Below are positions 45,172 through 53,944 of a stretch of DNA of 64,000 nucleotides, piece after piece (position 1 is the first letter of the stretch; each line of letters opens with the position of its first letter). The position numbers and the translations under genes are program-made. Location: positions 2,914,001-2,978,000 of the forward strand of contig NZ_FQWQ01000001.1 in assembly GCF_900129725.1 (NCBI RefSeq), in the 5' to 3' direction. The stretch comes from Chryseolinea serpens (GTDB lineage Bacteria; Bacteroidota; Bacteroidia; Cytophagales; Cyclobacteriaceae). Below the pieces are notes generated by a model that ran no database searches, had not been told where the DNA came from, and saw only the letters and a program-made list of their open reading frames with translations.

Positions 45172-48100
45172 ATGAGGCTCACCATCGCACTTTTTTTCCT
45201 TCCCTTTATTGCATTTTCACAATCCCTGGAAACCATTATACAAAAGGGCCATGAACTGGCCGTGGTGGCCGTGGCCGTGAGTGCCGACAGCAACTACGTC
45301 GCCACCGCCAGCAAGGACAAATCGGCCAAGCTCTGGGAGATGAGTACCGGCCGCGAAGTGCGCAGCTTCCTGGGCCATGAGGCCACCGTGACCAGCGTCG
45401 AGTTTTCGCATGACGGAAAATATTTGCTCACCGGCAGCAACGACAAAAGTATCCGGCTGTGGGAAGTGAGCACGGGCCGCGAAGTTTTTTCGTTGGCTAC
45501 CGAGGAGTACATCACCGACATCGCCATCGATCCGAAAATGAAATACTTTGTCGTGGCCGGCTATGATCGCACCGACTCGGCCACCGTCTACGATTTTGCA
45601 TCTCGAAAAGTGCTGGCTAAAATTCCAACCTCCGCCGACCAGGGATCGGGCAGCGGTGTGGATATTGCGATTAGCCCCGATGGACGGTGGGTGGCCTTCG
45701 GAGAAGACAACCGGGTAGCCAACGTATACCAAAGCTCAGACTGGAAAAATGTCCACACATTTCCCTATGAAGAAGGCTCGTGCGGCGGGTGTGGCACGCG
45801 CACGGTATTTAGCCCGGACAGCAAAATCCTCTACCAAATCTCGGAAAACGGCCCCTTGCGCAAATATGATCTGGCTACCTACAAACTGATAAAGACTTAC
45901 GAAGAGAAAGTGGAAGATGTCACCGGCATTGCCCTGAGCGCGGACGGGAAAATTTTGGCGCGCGCCACGGAAAAGGAAGTGCAGGTTTGGGATGAAGCTA
46001 GCGGCCGTGTGGTGGCCACACTTCCCGCCGAGGATGGCGAATTCCACGAGATCACTTTTTCGCGCGATGGGAAAAAATTGCTGGTGCCGTGCGATAACAA
46101 CACCACGTTGATCTGGGATTTTGTAAAGAATAAAAAGGAAGAACCCTTGACAGGCTTTTTAAACCAACGCGACCGCGGGGGTCTTAACTACGATCCTAAT
46201 TTTTATTGGGAGTCGAACATTGCCCGCTACGTTCGCTTCAAAAATTCGGTGCTCATTTCGCGCGACGGCAAGACACTCATCAAAGGCAAGTTTGGCACAA
46301 AAGTGAAACGCTGGGACATTGCCACGGGGAAAACCGTTATGGAATACGTCGGTCATAAAAAGGCCGTGCTGTGCTACGACCTTTCCCGAGACGGCCGACG
46401 ACTACTCACCGGCGGCGGCGACGGCAAGATCATGCTGTGGGATGTTGAAACCGGCGACTCGCTAAAGTCCATCCAAACCTATCGCGAACCCATCTTCGAC
46501 ATTCATTTCAGTAGCGACGAAACAAAAGCGGTGTCTTCCAGTTGGGATGCCTCCATGAAAGTGCACGACCTGGCCAGCGGAAAACTGCTCACGTATCTTG
46601 ATCTGGAGCGTTATTCCGCCTACAGCATCGTCTTTCATCCCAACGATCTATACCTCTTTTCCGCACGCCTCGACAATTCCCTGCAGATGTGGGAGCTCGA
46701 CACCAAAAAAGAGGTGCGCAACTTCACCGGACACACTGACGTGATTTCGGTGATTCATCTCAGCAGCGACCAAAAGACATTGCTCAGTGCGAGTTGGGAC
46801 GGCTCCATCCGTCTCTGGGACATTGGTACGGGACTGATGACAAAAAAATTCAAGGGTCACAAAGGTGCCGTCCACACCGCGCTTTTCGGCATGGATGGCA
46901 AAACGATTTACTCAGCCGGGGCCGACCGCACGATCCGCGTGTGGGACATCACCACGGGAGCGGTGATCCGCACGTTCGAAGGACATAACGCCGAAGTGAC
47001 CTCCCTGGCCTTTAGCCCGGACAACCGGATGCTGATCAGCCTCAGCCTCGATGGGGTGACCAAGTTTTGGGACATGGCCACCGGCAAAGAATTCTTCGAG
47101 CACATTCACATCGGGGAGAAAGACTGGATGGTGAAAAATCCCGAAGGTTATTTCAACAGCACCGGCGACGCGCGGCAATACATTCACTTCGTGAGCGGGA
47201 TGAAGACGTACGCTGTCGATCAATTCTTCAATGAATTTTATCGTCCCGACCTGCTGCCGAAGATCTTCCAGAATCGCGGCGGAAAAGAAGAATCCAAGAG
47301 CATCCAGGGCAAGCTGAAAAGCTCGCCTCCACCCACGGTGAAAGTGGCCGTCATCCCAGGCCAGCCCGGCAAGGCGGAGGTGTATGTGCGCATTGTCGAC
47401 AACGGCAACGGCGTCGAAAATCTGAAGCTGTTCCACAACGGCAAGAACATCCCCCTCAATCGCGATGCACTCACGTTTCCCGCCTCCCGCGGGCAAGCGA
47501 CCACCTACAAGCACGAGGTGAATCTCATCGGCGGACAAAACACCTTCACGGCCACCGCCAGCAATAAAGACAATGTAGAGTCCGATCCGCAAAGCATCGA
47601 GCTCTTTTCGGACCATGCGACCAAAAGCAGCACTTGCTACATTCTCGCCGTGGGCATCAATCAGTACAAGAACAGCAAGCTCAACCTGAACTACGCGCGC
47701 ACCGACGCCGAGTCGTTCAGCAAGGTCATGGACGACAAAAGCGCGCTCTTCAAAAACATGGAGCTCGTCACCCTCTATGACACCGACGCCACCCGCCCAA
47801 AGATTCTCGCCGCGCTCGACGACCTCTCGGGTAAAGTCAGCCAGGAGGATGTTTTTATTTTTTACTATGCCGGACACGGAAGCATGGTCGACAATCGTTT
47901 TTATTTTGTGCCCACCGAGAGCCCGCGACTCTATGACGCCAGCTCGCTGACCAAGGAGGCCATCGACGCCAGTGTGCTGCAGGACAAGCTGAAGCAGATC
48001 AAAGCGCTGAAGCAACTCATCGTGATGGACGCTTGCCAGTCGGGAGGCTCGGTGGAATTGCTGGCCACGCGCGGGGCCAGCGAAGAGAAGGCCATCGCCC

Positions 48101-48384
48101 AATTGTCGCGCAGCGCCGGCATCCACGTGATGGCCTCGGCGGGCAGCGAACAGTTTGCCACCGAATTCCGCGAGCTGGGCCACGGCTTGTTCACCTACGT
48201 ACTCATCAAAGGCCTGCAGGGCGAAGCCGACGGGGCGCCGAAAGACGGCAAGGTTACCATCTACGAGCTGAAGTCATATATCGACGACCAGGTGCCGGAG
48301 ATGACACGGAAAATGAAAGGCAACCCTCAGTATCCATACACGTTCTCACGAGGACAGGACTTCCCCGTGGTGATCGAAGAATAG
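45172..48384 (+). CDS. Exported WD40-repeat / caspase-family (C14) protein
   Basis: A 1070-residue protein. A signal peptide (MRLTIALFFLPFIAFSQ) is followed by two WD40 propellers over about residues 25-640, with many clean 'GH ... V-x-F-S-x-D-G-x-x-L-x-T-G-S-x-D-x-x-I-R-L-W' units (for example IRLWEVSTGREV and FKGHKGAVHTALFGMDGK). A linker region at 640-820 includes an Ig-like stretch. The caspase p20-like domain runs from about 823 (CYILAVGINQYKNSKLNLNY) to 1065, with catalytic His902 in FYYAGHGS and Cys955 in VMDACQSGG. Both catalytic residues are intact. The protein should act in the periplasm or at the surface, unlike cytoplasmic death effectors. Substrate and trigger unknown. Confidence 0.9.
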   Translation: MRLTIALFFLPFIAFSQSLETIIQKGHELAVVAVAVSADSNYVATASKDKSAKLWEMSTGREVRSFLGHEATVTSVEFSHDGKYLLTGSNDKSIRLWEVSTGREVFSLATEEYITDIAIDPKMKYFVVAGYDRTDSATVYDFASRKVLAKIPTSADQGSGSGVDIAISPDGRWVAFGEDNRVANVYQSSDWKNVHTFPYEEGSCGGCGTRTVFSPDSKILYQISENGPLRKYDLATYKLIKTYEEKVEDVTGIALSADGKILARATEKEVQVWDEASGRVVATLPAEDGEFHEITFSRDGKKLLVPCDNNTTLIWDFVKNKKEEPLTGFLNQRDRGGLNYDPNFYWESNIARYVRFKNSVLISRDGKTLIKGKFGTKVKRWDIATGKTVMEYVGHKKAVLCYDLSRDGRRLLTGGGDGKIMLWDVETGDSLKSIQTYREPIFDIHFSSDETKAVSSSWDASMKVHDLASGKLLTYLDLERYSAYSIVFHPNDLYLFSARLDNSLQMWELDTKKEVRNFTGHTDVISVIHLSSDQKTLLSASWDGSIRLWDIGTGLMTKKFKGHKGAVHTALFGMDGKTIYSAGADRTIRVWDITTGAVIRTFEGHNAEVTSLAFSPDNRMLISLSLDGVTKFWDMATGKEFFEHIHIGEKDWMVKNPEGYFNSTGDARQYIHFVSGMKTYAVDQFFNEFYRPDLLPKIFQNRGGKEESKSIQGKLKSSPPPTVKVAVIPGQPGKAEVYVRIVDNGNGVENLKLFHNGKNIPLNRDALTFPASRGQATTYKHEVNLIGGQNTFTATASNKDNVESDPQSIELFSDHATKSSTCYILAVGINQYKNSKLNLNYARTDAESFSKVMDDKSALFKNMELVTLYDTDATRPKILAALDDLSGKVSQEDVFIFYYAGHGSMVDNRFYFVPTESPRLYDASSLTKEAIDASVLQDKLKQIKALKQLIVMDACQSGGSVELLATRGASEEKAIAQLSRSAGIHVMASAGSEQFATEFRELGHGLFTYVLIKGLQGEADGAPKDGKVTIYELKSYIDDQVPEMTRKMKGNPQYPYTFSRGQDFPVVIEE

Positions 48385-48469
48385 GCAGAAACCAAAAAGG
48401 AGGGCAAAAATTAACACTGAACAAAAATAAGTCGTATATTCAATTACTTTTTTCCTACACTGTACTAAC

Positions 48470-48922
48470 ATGGTAGAAGCTAACCCCGTTAAATTTTACT
48501 TCGCGAAATACTTTTTCCTCGCCTTCAGTTTCCTGCAATGGCTCGCAGCCGGTACGATCTTCTTCCGGCACCCTTTTTCAGCGAAGACTTTTTTCTTTGC
48601 CCTCATCTTTATCACGGTGGGTCTCCTGGCCTTCTTTGCTTTTCTGATCCTCACGGAGAAAATGAGAAGAGTGGCGGTCGGCAAAAATAAGATCGTGGTC
48701 ATTGAAGGCGATCGCAATGTCCGCTTCGCATGGCCCGAGGTGAAATCGCTCACCATCGTGCCCTTCTTCAACCTCTACCGTCTAAAACTGAAGGGCAAGA
48801 AAGGCTGCATCTATTTCTTCCCCTCGCACAACATCGACCCTGCCTTCGGCCTGCTGTCCAAAGACACCTCCAAGATGGGTGACATCGTGCAAAAACGAAA
48901 AAAAGAGCTCGGCCTGAAATAA
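48470..48922 (+). CDS. Small two-helix membrane protein
   Basis: A 150-residue protein with two transmembrane helices at about residues 10-30 and 40-62 (AKYFFLAFSFLQWLAAGTIF, FFFALIFITVGLLAFFAFLI), then a cytoplasmic PH-like beta domain (VAVGKNKIVVIEGDRNVRFA, WPEVKSLTIVPFFNLYRLKL, CIYFFPSHNIDP). I do not recognise a named family; the layout resembles bacterial PH-domain membrane proteins. It follows the WD40-caspase gene by 85 bases and is convergent with kbl. Confidence 0.72.
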   Translation: MVEANPVKFYFAKYFFLAFSFLQWLAAGTIFFRHPFSAKTFFFALIFITVGLLAFFAFLILTEKMRRVAVGKNKIVVIEGDRNVRFAWPEVKSLTIVPFFNLYRLKLKGKKGCIYFFPSHNIDPAFGLLSKDTSKMGDIVQKRKKELGLK

Positions 48923-48953
48923 CCCGACAACATTCATCATCGCTCATAAAACA

Positions 48954-48985
48954 AGAAGGCGCAGAGAACTCTCTCTGCGCCTTCT
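48954..48985. terminator. Bidirectional hairpin terminator
   Basis: Thirteen-base-pair perfect stem (48954-48966 with 48973-48985) around a six-base loop, between convergent genes. Its right arm continues into TTTGCGCCTCTGCGGTTAG, a sequence style that I associate with dispersed intergenic elements in this phylum. Confidence 0.65.
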
Positions 48986-49023
48986 TTGCGCCTCTGCGGT
49001 TAGATATTCTTCGAAAGCCCGCG

Positions 49024-50220
49024 TTATTTGAGCACCCCAAGCTCCTTCCCAACCTCAGTAAAAGCCTTGATCGCTTTATCCAAATGATGACGCTCATGCC
49101 CCGCCGAGATCTGCACGCGAATCCGGGCCTGACCTTTTGCCACCACCGGGAAAAAGAATCCTATCACATAGATGCCTTTCTCCAATAGCTTGTCGGCAAA
49201 CTGCTGTGCCAGCGGCGCTTCATAGAGCATGATGGGAACAATGGGATGTTCGCCCGGCTTGATATCAAAACCGGCCTTTGTCATTTGATCGCGGAAATAT
49301 TTTGTGTTGCCCTCCAGCTTGTCGCGCAATGCCGTGGTCTCCGAAAGCATGTTGAACACTTCGATCGACGCTCCCGTGATGGAAGGTGCCAGCGTGTTGG
49401 AGAAAAGATAAGGCCGCGACCGCTGACGCAACAACTCGATGATCTCCTTCTTGCCGGACGTAAACCCACCGGAAGCTCCACCCAAGGCCTTCCCCAATGT
49501 ACCCGTGATAATATCGACCTTATCCATCACACCTCTGTACTCCGGCACACCGCGGCCGGTCTTGCCAATGAACCCGGTGGAGTGACATTCGTCTGTCATC
49601 ACCAGTGCTTCATATTGGTCGGCCAACGCACAGATCTTGTCCATTTGCGCGATGGTGCCGTCCATGGAGAATGCGCCGTCGGTGACGATGATGATCTGGT
49701 TGGCGCCGGCGCCGCGGGCATCTTCGAGTTGCTTTTTCAGATCGGCCATGTCGTTGTGCTTGTAGCGGTAGCGCATGGCTTTACACAGTCTCACGCCGTC
49801 GATGATGGAGGCGTGGTTCAACTCATCGGAGATGATCGCATCCTGTGCACCAAACAAAGGCTCGAACACGCCACCATTGGCATCGAACGCCGCTGCGTAG
49901 AGGATGGTGTCTTCCGTGCCCAGGAAGGCGGAGATCTTTTCTTCCAACTCCTTGTGAATATCCTGTGTGCCGCAAATAAATCGCACCGACGACATGCCAA
50001 ATCCGTGGGTGTCGATGGCGCGCTTGGCGGCGGCCACCACGCGGGGGTGCGATGAAAGTCCGAGGTAGTTGTTGGCACAAAAATTTATGACCTCGCGTCC
50101 GTCGGCGGTTTTGATGTCGGCGCCTTGTGGCGTGGTGATGATCCTTTCCTTTTTGAAAAGGCCGGCTTCGCGTATGGACGCGAGTTCTTTCTGCAAAACA
50201 GGTTGTAGTTTCTTATACAT
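49024..50220 (-). CDS. kbl: Glycine C-acetyltransferase (2-amino-3-ketobutyrate CoA ligase)
   Basis: A 398-residue PLP enzyme of the alpha-oxoamine synthase family. It splits 2-amino-3-oxobutyrate with CoA into glycine and acetyl-CoA, the second step of threonine breakdown. Motifs: NFCANNYLGLSSHPRV at the start, YAAAFDANGGVFEPLFGAQD, VMTDECHSTGFIGKTGRG (PLP-ring Asp and His), and the Schiff-base Lys in ITGTLGKALGGASGG. Length fits kbl better than bioF or hemA. The threonine dehydrogenase-like gene lies close by, divergent, which supports this call. Confidence 0.93.
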   Translation of the reverse strand: MYKKLQPVLQKELASIREAGLFKKERIITTPQGADIKTADGREVINFCANNYLGLSSHPRVVAAAKRAIDTHGFGMSSVRFICGTQDIHKELEEKISAFLGTEDTILYAAAFDANGGVFEPLFGAQDAIISDELNHASIIDGVRLCKAMRYRYKHNDMADLKKQLEDARGAGANQIIIVTDGAFSMDGTIAQMDKICALADQYEALVMTDECHSTGFIGKTGRGVPEYRGVMDKVDIITGTLGKALGGASGGFTSGKKEIIELLRQRSRPYLFSNTLAPSITGASIEVFNMLSETTALRDKLEGNTKYFRDQMTKAGFDIKPGEHPIVPIMLYEAPLAQQFADKLLEKGIYVIGFFFPVVAKGQARIRVQISAGHERHHLDKAIKAFTEVGKELGVLK

Positions 50221-50234
50221 AATAAAAGGCGTCG

Positions 50235-50615
50235 TTAGCTTAATTTTGGTTTGGGCTTGAATACAGGCCTGGGCACTGCAGGTTTAGGGCGAGGTGTTGC
50301 TGGAGGTGTTTCCGGCACATCCGGCATGGTGGCGTCCGGCGCTGATGAGGCGGACCCGGCGGCGGGTTTCTCTGCCGAAGCTTGGTCGACCACGGGTGTT
50401 TTTACGACCGGAGGTTTTGGCTCGGCTTTTACCGCTTCCTCTTTTAACTGGTATTTCCGTCGGATCGGGTTGATCAGGTTCAGTTTCTGCACCGTGAAAC
50501 TGTTGGGGTGCATTTGCTCAAACTGAATTTGCCATTGTCCCCACAAGACTGGCTCCGCGCGTTGGAAAGCGGCAGAATCTATTTTTTTCGATGTTAAATA
50601 GGCTTCAAAATTCAC
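50235..50615 (-). CDS. Hypothetical protein with Pro/Ala-rich tail
   Basis: A 126-residue cytoplasmic protein. Residues 1-60 are ordered (MNFEAYLTSKKIDSAAFQRA, VLWGQWQIQFEQMHPNSFTV, QKLNLINPIRRKYQL), and the rest is a disordered Pro-, Ala- and Lys-rich stretch ending VFKPKPKLS. I recognise no named family, though the N-terminal block looks like a genuine conserved unit. It lies 14 bases upstream of kbl on the same strand and is probably co-transcribed with it. Confidence 0.7.
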   Translation of the reverse strand: MNFEAYLTSKKIDSAAFQRAEPVLWGQWQIQFEQMHPNSFTVQKLNLINPIRRKYQLKEEAVKAEPKPPVVKTPVVDQASAEKPAAGSASSAPDATMPDVPETPPATPRPKPAVPRPVFKPKPKLS

Positions 50616-50704
50616 GGGCGCTAAGTTAATTAAAATGCAAGCCCTAACACATGGTAGCCAAATGGTAAATTTTGGTAATTTCGCCCCGGATTTAGAGGAA
50701 GGAC

Positions 50705-51661
50705 ATGGGTAAACAAAAAATTCTTGTTATCGGCGCCGGAGGCCAACTGGGGTCGGAATTGACGCAAGGACTGTGGAAACTCCACGGAAAAGAAAATGTG
50801 ATCGCCACCGACATCAAAGAACCGGAAGGCATCTTAGGCGAAGGGAATTTTGAAATACTGGACGTACTGAAACAGGACGCCTTTATTGACTTCGTCCGCA
50901 AAAACAAATTCACCCAGGTCTATCACCTCGCGGCTGTGCTGTCGGCAACCGGTGAAAAGAATCCGGCATTTGCCTGGCACCTGAACATGGACGGCCTCAT
51001 CACGGTGCTCGATGCCGCGGTCGCCTATAAAATAGAAAAGGTTTACTGGCCCTCCTCCATCGCCGCCTTCGGACCCACGACCCCAAAAAATAACACACCG
51101 CAGGATACCATCATGGATCCCACGACCGTGTACGGCATCAGCAAACAAGCCGGCGAACGTTGGTGCGATTGGTATCACAAAAAACACGGTGTGGATGTGC
51201 GCAGCCTCCGCTATCCCGGCCTCATTGGCTACAAAACCAAACCCGGCGGCGGCACCACGGATTATGCGGTGGACATTTTTTTCCAGGCGCTCACGGAAAA
51301 AAAATACGAGTGCTTCCTAAAGTCCGACACCTACCTGCCCATGATGTACATGGACGACGCCGTAAAAGCCACCATCGACCTGATGGAAGCGCCGGCCGAA
51401 AAGATCAAAGTAAGATCGAGCTACAACATCTCCGCCATGAGCTTCTGCCCTCAGGAAATTACAGCAGAGATCAAAAAACACATCCCCGATTTCCAGATCT
51501 CCTACACACCCGACTTCCGCCAGAACATCGCTGATTCATGGCCGCGCTCCATCGACGACTCGCGTGCACGTGCCGACTGGGGCTGGCAACATCGTTTCGG
51601 CTTACCCGAAATGACAGCCGAGATCCTGAAACATCTTCCTGAATTTTTGGCGGCCTACTAA
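50705..51661 (+). CDS. L-threonine 3-dehydrogenase-like NAD-dependent epimerase/dehydratase
   Basis: A 318-residue extended short-chain dehydrogenase. The NAD site is VIGAGGQLGSELTQG, with KFTQVYHLAAVLSATGEKNP and WPSSIAAFGP, and the catalytic Tyr/Lys pair is in YGISKQAGE. The segment SLRYPGLIGYKTKPGGGTTD and the C-terminal IDDSRARADWGW are shared with the SDR-type threonine dehydrogenases, which oxidise threonine to 2-amino-3-oxobutyrate, the substrate of Kbl encoded next door. An unrelated sugar-nucleotide epimerase is less likely given those motifs and the neighbour. Confidence 0.88.
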   Translation: MGKQKILVIGAGGQLGSELTQGLWKLHGKENVIATDIKEPEGILGEGNFEILDVLKQDAFIDFVRKNKFTQVYHLAAVLSATGEKNPAFAWHLNMDGLITVLDAAVAYKIEKVYWPSSIAAFGPTTPKNNTPQDTIMDPTTVYGISKQAGERWCDWYHKKHGVDVRSLRYPGLIGYKTKPGGGTTDYAVDIFFQALTEKKYECFLKSDTYLPMMYMDDAVKATIDLMEAPAEKIKVRSSYNISAMSFCPQEITAEIKKHIPDFQISYTPDFRQNIADSWPRSIDDSRARADWGWQHRFGLPEMTAEILKHLPEFLAAY

Positions 51662-51674
51662 AGAAGATCTGCCT

Positions 51675-53006
51675 TTATCTTACCGCCACCTTGATGATCT
51701 GCTGGCCGTGGCCGGAGGAGATACGGAGATAATAGAGTCCCGCAGAAATGTCCTGGGGCAACTGGAACGCCATTGTATGGGATGCTAATTCTGCCCGCAA
51801 GATCTGCGTTCCCGATCCGTCCAAAATCGTAACCTGCGCCGGCGTGTCCATCACGTCGCTCAACTCGATGGTGAATTGTTTGTCGGTGATAGGATTGGGA
51901 TAGACGTTTACAGTCGACGAGGATTTGCCGTTGGCTGTTACCACGGGGGAATATTCAAACGCTTCATCCAGGTCGATCATTTTCAGACGATAATAGTTTT
52001 TCCCGTTGAGCGGCTTCTCGTCTGTGAACGCATAGGTCGTCAACGTGCTCGATCCTTTGGCATCCACCCGGCCGACCGTGGTGAAGATCAGATCCTCCGA
52101 AGCGCGCTCCACCTGGAAGTAATGAAAATTCTTTTCCGACGACGTGGCCCAGGTAAGCTGCAGGGACGCCCCGGTTTGCGCTTTAAAATACACTAGCTTC
52201 ACGGGCAGTGGACTGTTCGGGATGCCAGCTACCCAGGCATAGAACGGCGGGTCGTTGGTTTGCATGGTAGCTTTGTTGCCCCGGTTGGAAGTCAACGTGG
52301 CGCCTTGTGAAGTGTTCACGGTGGGGTTAGGATCATTTATATAAAGGCCGATCGGGGTTGTGCCGTTGGCATTGCTCACGTCATCACCACCACCGACCAG
52401 GGCGATGGTCTTGTCGATATAGACCTGGCCACCGCTCTTGATGGTCAGTTTTGTGCCACCGGAAGTATCGTCGGTAAAATTTCCAAAGAGGGCGAACCGT
52501 CCGTTTTTTTCCACGGTAATATCACCACTGCTTTGAGAGACAAGGTTCTTCCGTATCACCATGTCGGCATAGGGCGGTGCGGCGGCGTTCGTTCCAATGG
52601 TGAGGTAGCTGGAGTTGATTACCGTGACGTTTCCGTCCACAACGACAGAGCCACCGGGCTGGACCGTGAAAGGGGCATTGAGGGTAACATCGCCGGTAAT
52701 GTGCAACGTACCGTAAACATTAACGTTACCACCACCGCCACCAACGCCCTTTGAAAAGTTGCCGTTGATGGTCAGTGTCTTCCCTGCAGCAATGTTGATC
52801 GTTCCGTTGGGAACGGCATAGTTGCCTGAAATGGTGAGGTTGGTATTTACGCCCACCGTTCCACCGCCGCCGGTTAATGGAGGCACAGAACCGCTGCTCC
52901 AATTCGTAGTGGTGGTCCAGTTGCCATCGGCAATGGAGCCATAGGTCTGTGCGAGCGCCACGTTGGCCGTTACCGCGAGGATGAGGATAAAAAAACTCTT
53001 CTTCAT
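51675..53006 (-). CDS. Type IX-secreted protein with type A sorting domain
   Basis: A 443-residue protein with a signal peptide (MKKSFFILILAVTANVALAQ). Residues 20-260 are a Gly-, Thr-, Asn- and Val-rich repetitive stretch with parallel beta-helix character (for example LTISGNYAVPNGTINIAAGK). After a linker, LVYFKAQTGASLQLTWATSS to GKNYYRLKMIDLDEAFEYSP forms a fibronectin-like module. The last 80 residues are the type A sorting signal: VNVYPNPITDKQFTIEL, ending in GLYYLRISSGHGQQIIKVAV. It should be exported by the Sec and type IX systems and attached to or released from the surface. No enzymatic motif is seen. Confidence 0.85.
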   Translation of the reverse strand: MKKSFFILILAVTANVALAQTYGSIADGNWTTTTNWSSGSVPPLTGGGGTVGVNTNLTISGNYAVPNGTINIAAGKTLTINGNFSKGVGGGGGNVNVYGTLHITGDVTLNAPFTVQPGGSVVVDGNVTVINSSYLTIGTNAAAPPYADMVIRKNLVSQSSGDITVEKNGRFALFGNFTDDTSGGTKLTIKSGGQVYIDKTIALVGGGDDVSNANGTTPIGLYINDPNPTVNTSQGATLTSNRGNKATMQTNDPPFYAWVAGIPNSPLPVKLVYFKAQTGASLQLTWATSSEKNFHYFQVERASEDLIFTTVGRVDAKGSSTLTTYAFTDEKPLNGKNYYRLKMIDLDEAFEYSPVVTANGKSSSTVNVYPNPITDKQFTIELSDVMDTPAQVTILDGSGTQILRAELASHTMAFQLPQDISAGLYYLRISSGHGQQIIKVAVR

Positions 53007-53071
53007 ATTCTTTGTACCTTATTCAAAAGGTCAATAAGTTGCATTCGTCAAAAACTAGTCACACGAAGCCC

Positions 53072-53851
53072 ATGAAGAATATTCGCACACACTTCGACCA
53101 CCCTCACGTTTTAACCGTGACGATGTCAAGACCTGCCGCTCTAAATGCTTTGGATAACGAAACTCTGGATGGGCTGCGCGAAATTATACAAGAAGCTTAC
53201 CAATCCGTAGAAACACGTAGTATAATAATTACGGGGGAAGGCGAGAAGGCCTTCGTTGCCGGGGCGGATATTCGCGAACTTTCATCGCTGAATGCCCAAC
53301 AAGCTTTGGTTTTGGCCGAAAAAGGCCAACAATTATTCAAGCTGATTGCCGATTGCCCCAAACCCGTTATAGCGGCCGTAAACGGTTTCGCCCTGGGCGG
53401 GGGTTGTGAATTAGCCATGGCATGCCATGTAAGAATAGCTACCGAAAATGCCAAATTTGGACAACCGGAAATCAGTTTGGGAATTATCCCTGGCTATGGC
53501 GGCACGCAACGGTTGGCCCAGTTGGTCGGCCGCGGCAAGGCCCTGGAGCTGATTGTTACCGGCGACACCATCACCGCCCAGGAAGCCAAAGACCTCGGGC
53601 TGGTGAATCACGTAGTGGCGACACGCGAGGAAATGATGGCCCTGGCCCATAATATTCTGGGTAAGGTATCGACCAAATCTCCACTGGCTGTGGCCCGCGC
53701 CATCCAAAGCGTGAACGCCGGCTATGGCTTTGAAACCGATGGCTATCGCGCCGAAGCCGAAAATTTCGCCGCTTGCACGACCACGCAGGACTTTAAGGAA
53801 GGCACAACAGCTTTCCTCGAAAAACGTAAACCCAACTTCACAGGCCAGTGA
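53072..53851 (+). CDS. Enoyl-CoA hydratase/isomerase family protein
   Basis: A 259-residue crotonase-fold enzyme that hydrates trans-2-enoyl-CoA in fatty-acid oxidation or a related pathway. The oxyanion-hole segment is VAGADIRELSS, and both catalytic Glu are present in GGGCELAMACHVRIA and GQPEISLGIIPGYGGTQRL. The ATG at 53072 (MKNIRTHF) is preferred over one 20 codons earlier, which has no counterpart in the family. The substrate chain length cannot be read from the sequence. It stands apart from other fatty-acid genes. Confidence 0.92.
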   Translation: MKNIRTHFDHPHVLTVTMSRPAALNALDNETLDGLREIIQEAYQSVETRSIIITGEGEKAFVAGADIRELSSLNAQQALVLAEKGQQLFKLIADCPKPVIAAVNGFALGGGCELAMACHVRIATENAKFGQPEISLGIIPGYGGTQRLAQLVGRGKALELIVTGDTITAQEAKDLGLVNHVVATREEMMALAHNILGKVSTKSPLAVARAIQSVNAGYGFETDGYRAEAENFAACTTTQDFKEGTTAFLEKRKPNFTGQ

Positions 53852-53944
53852 GGCGACCCCTTCAGGCCTGGCAACTAAAAAACTTGCTTACAAAATGAGA
53901 ACCCATTCCACCCCTGGCGATGTTTGCAGGTTACAGCACTACGC

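Noticed and set aside
46912-48183. 423-codon open frame on the minus strand inside the WD40-caspase gene
   Set aside because: Antisense shadow of a well-supported gene; the product shows only the composition expected from the reverse of GC-rich codons.
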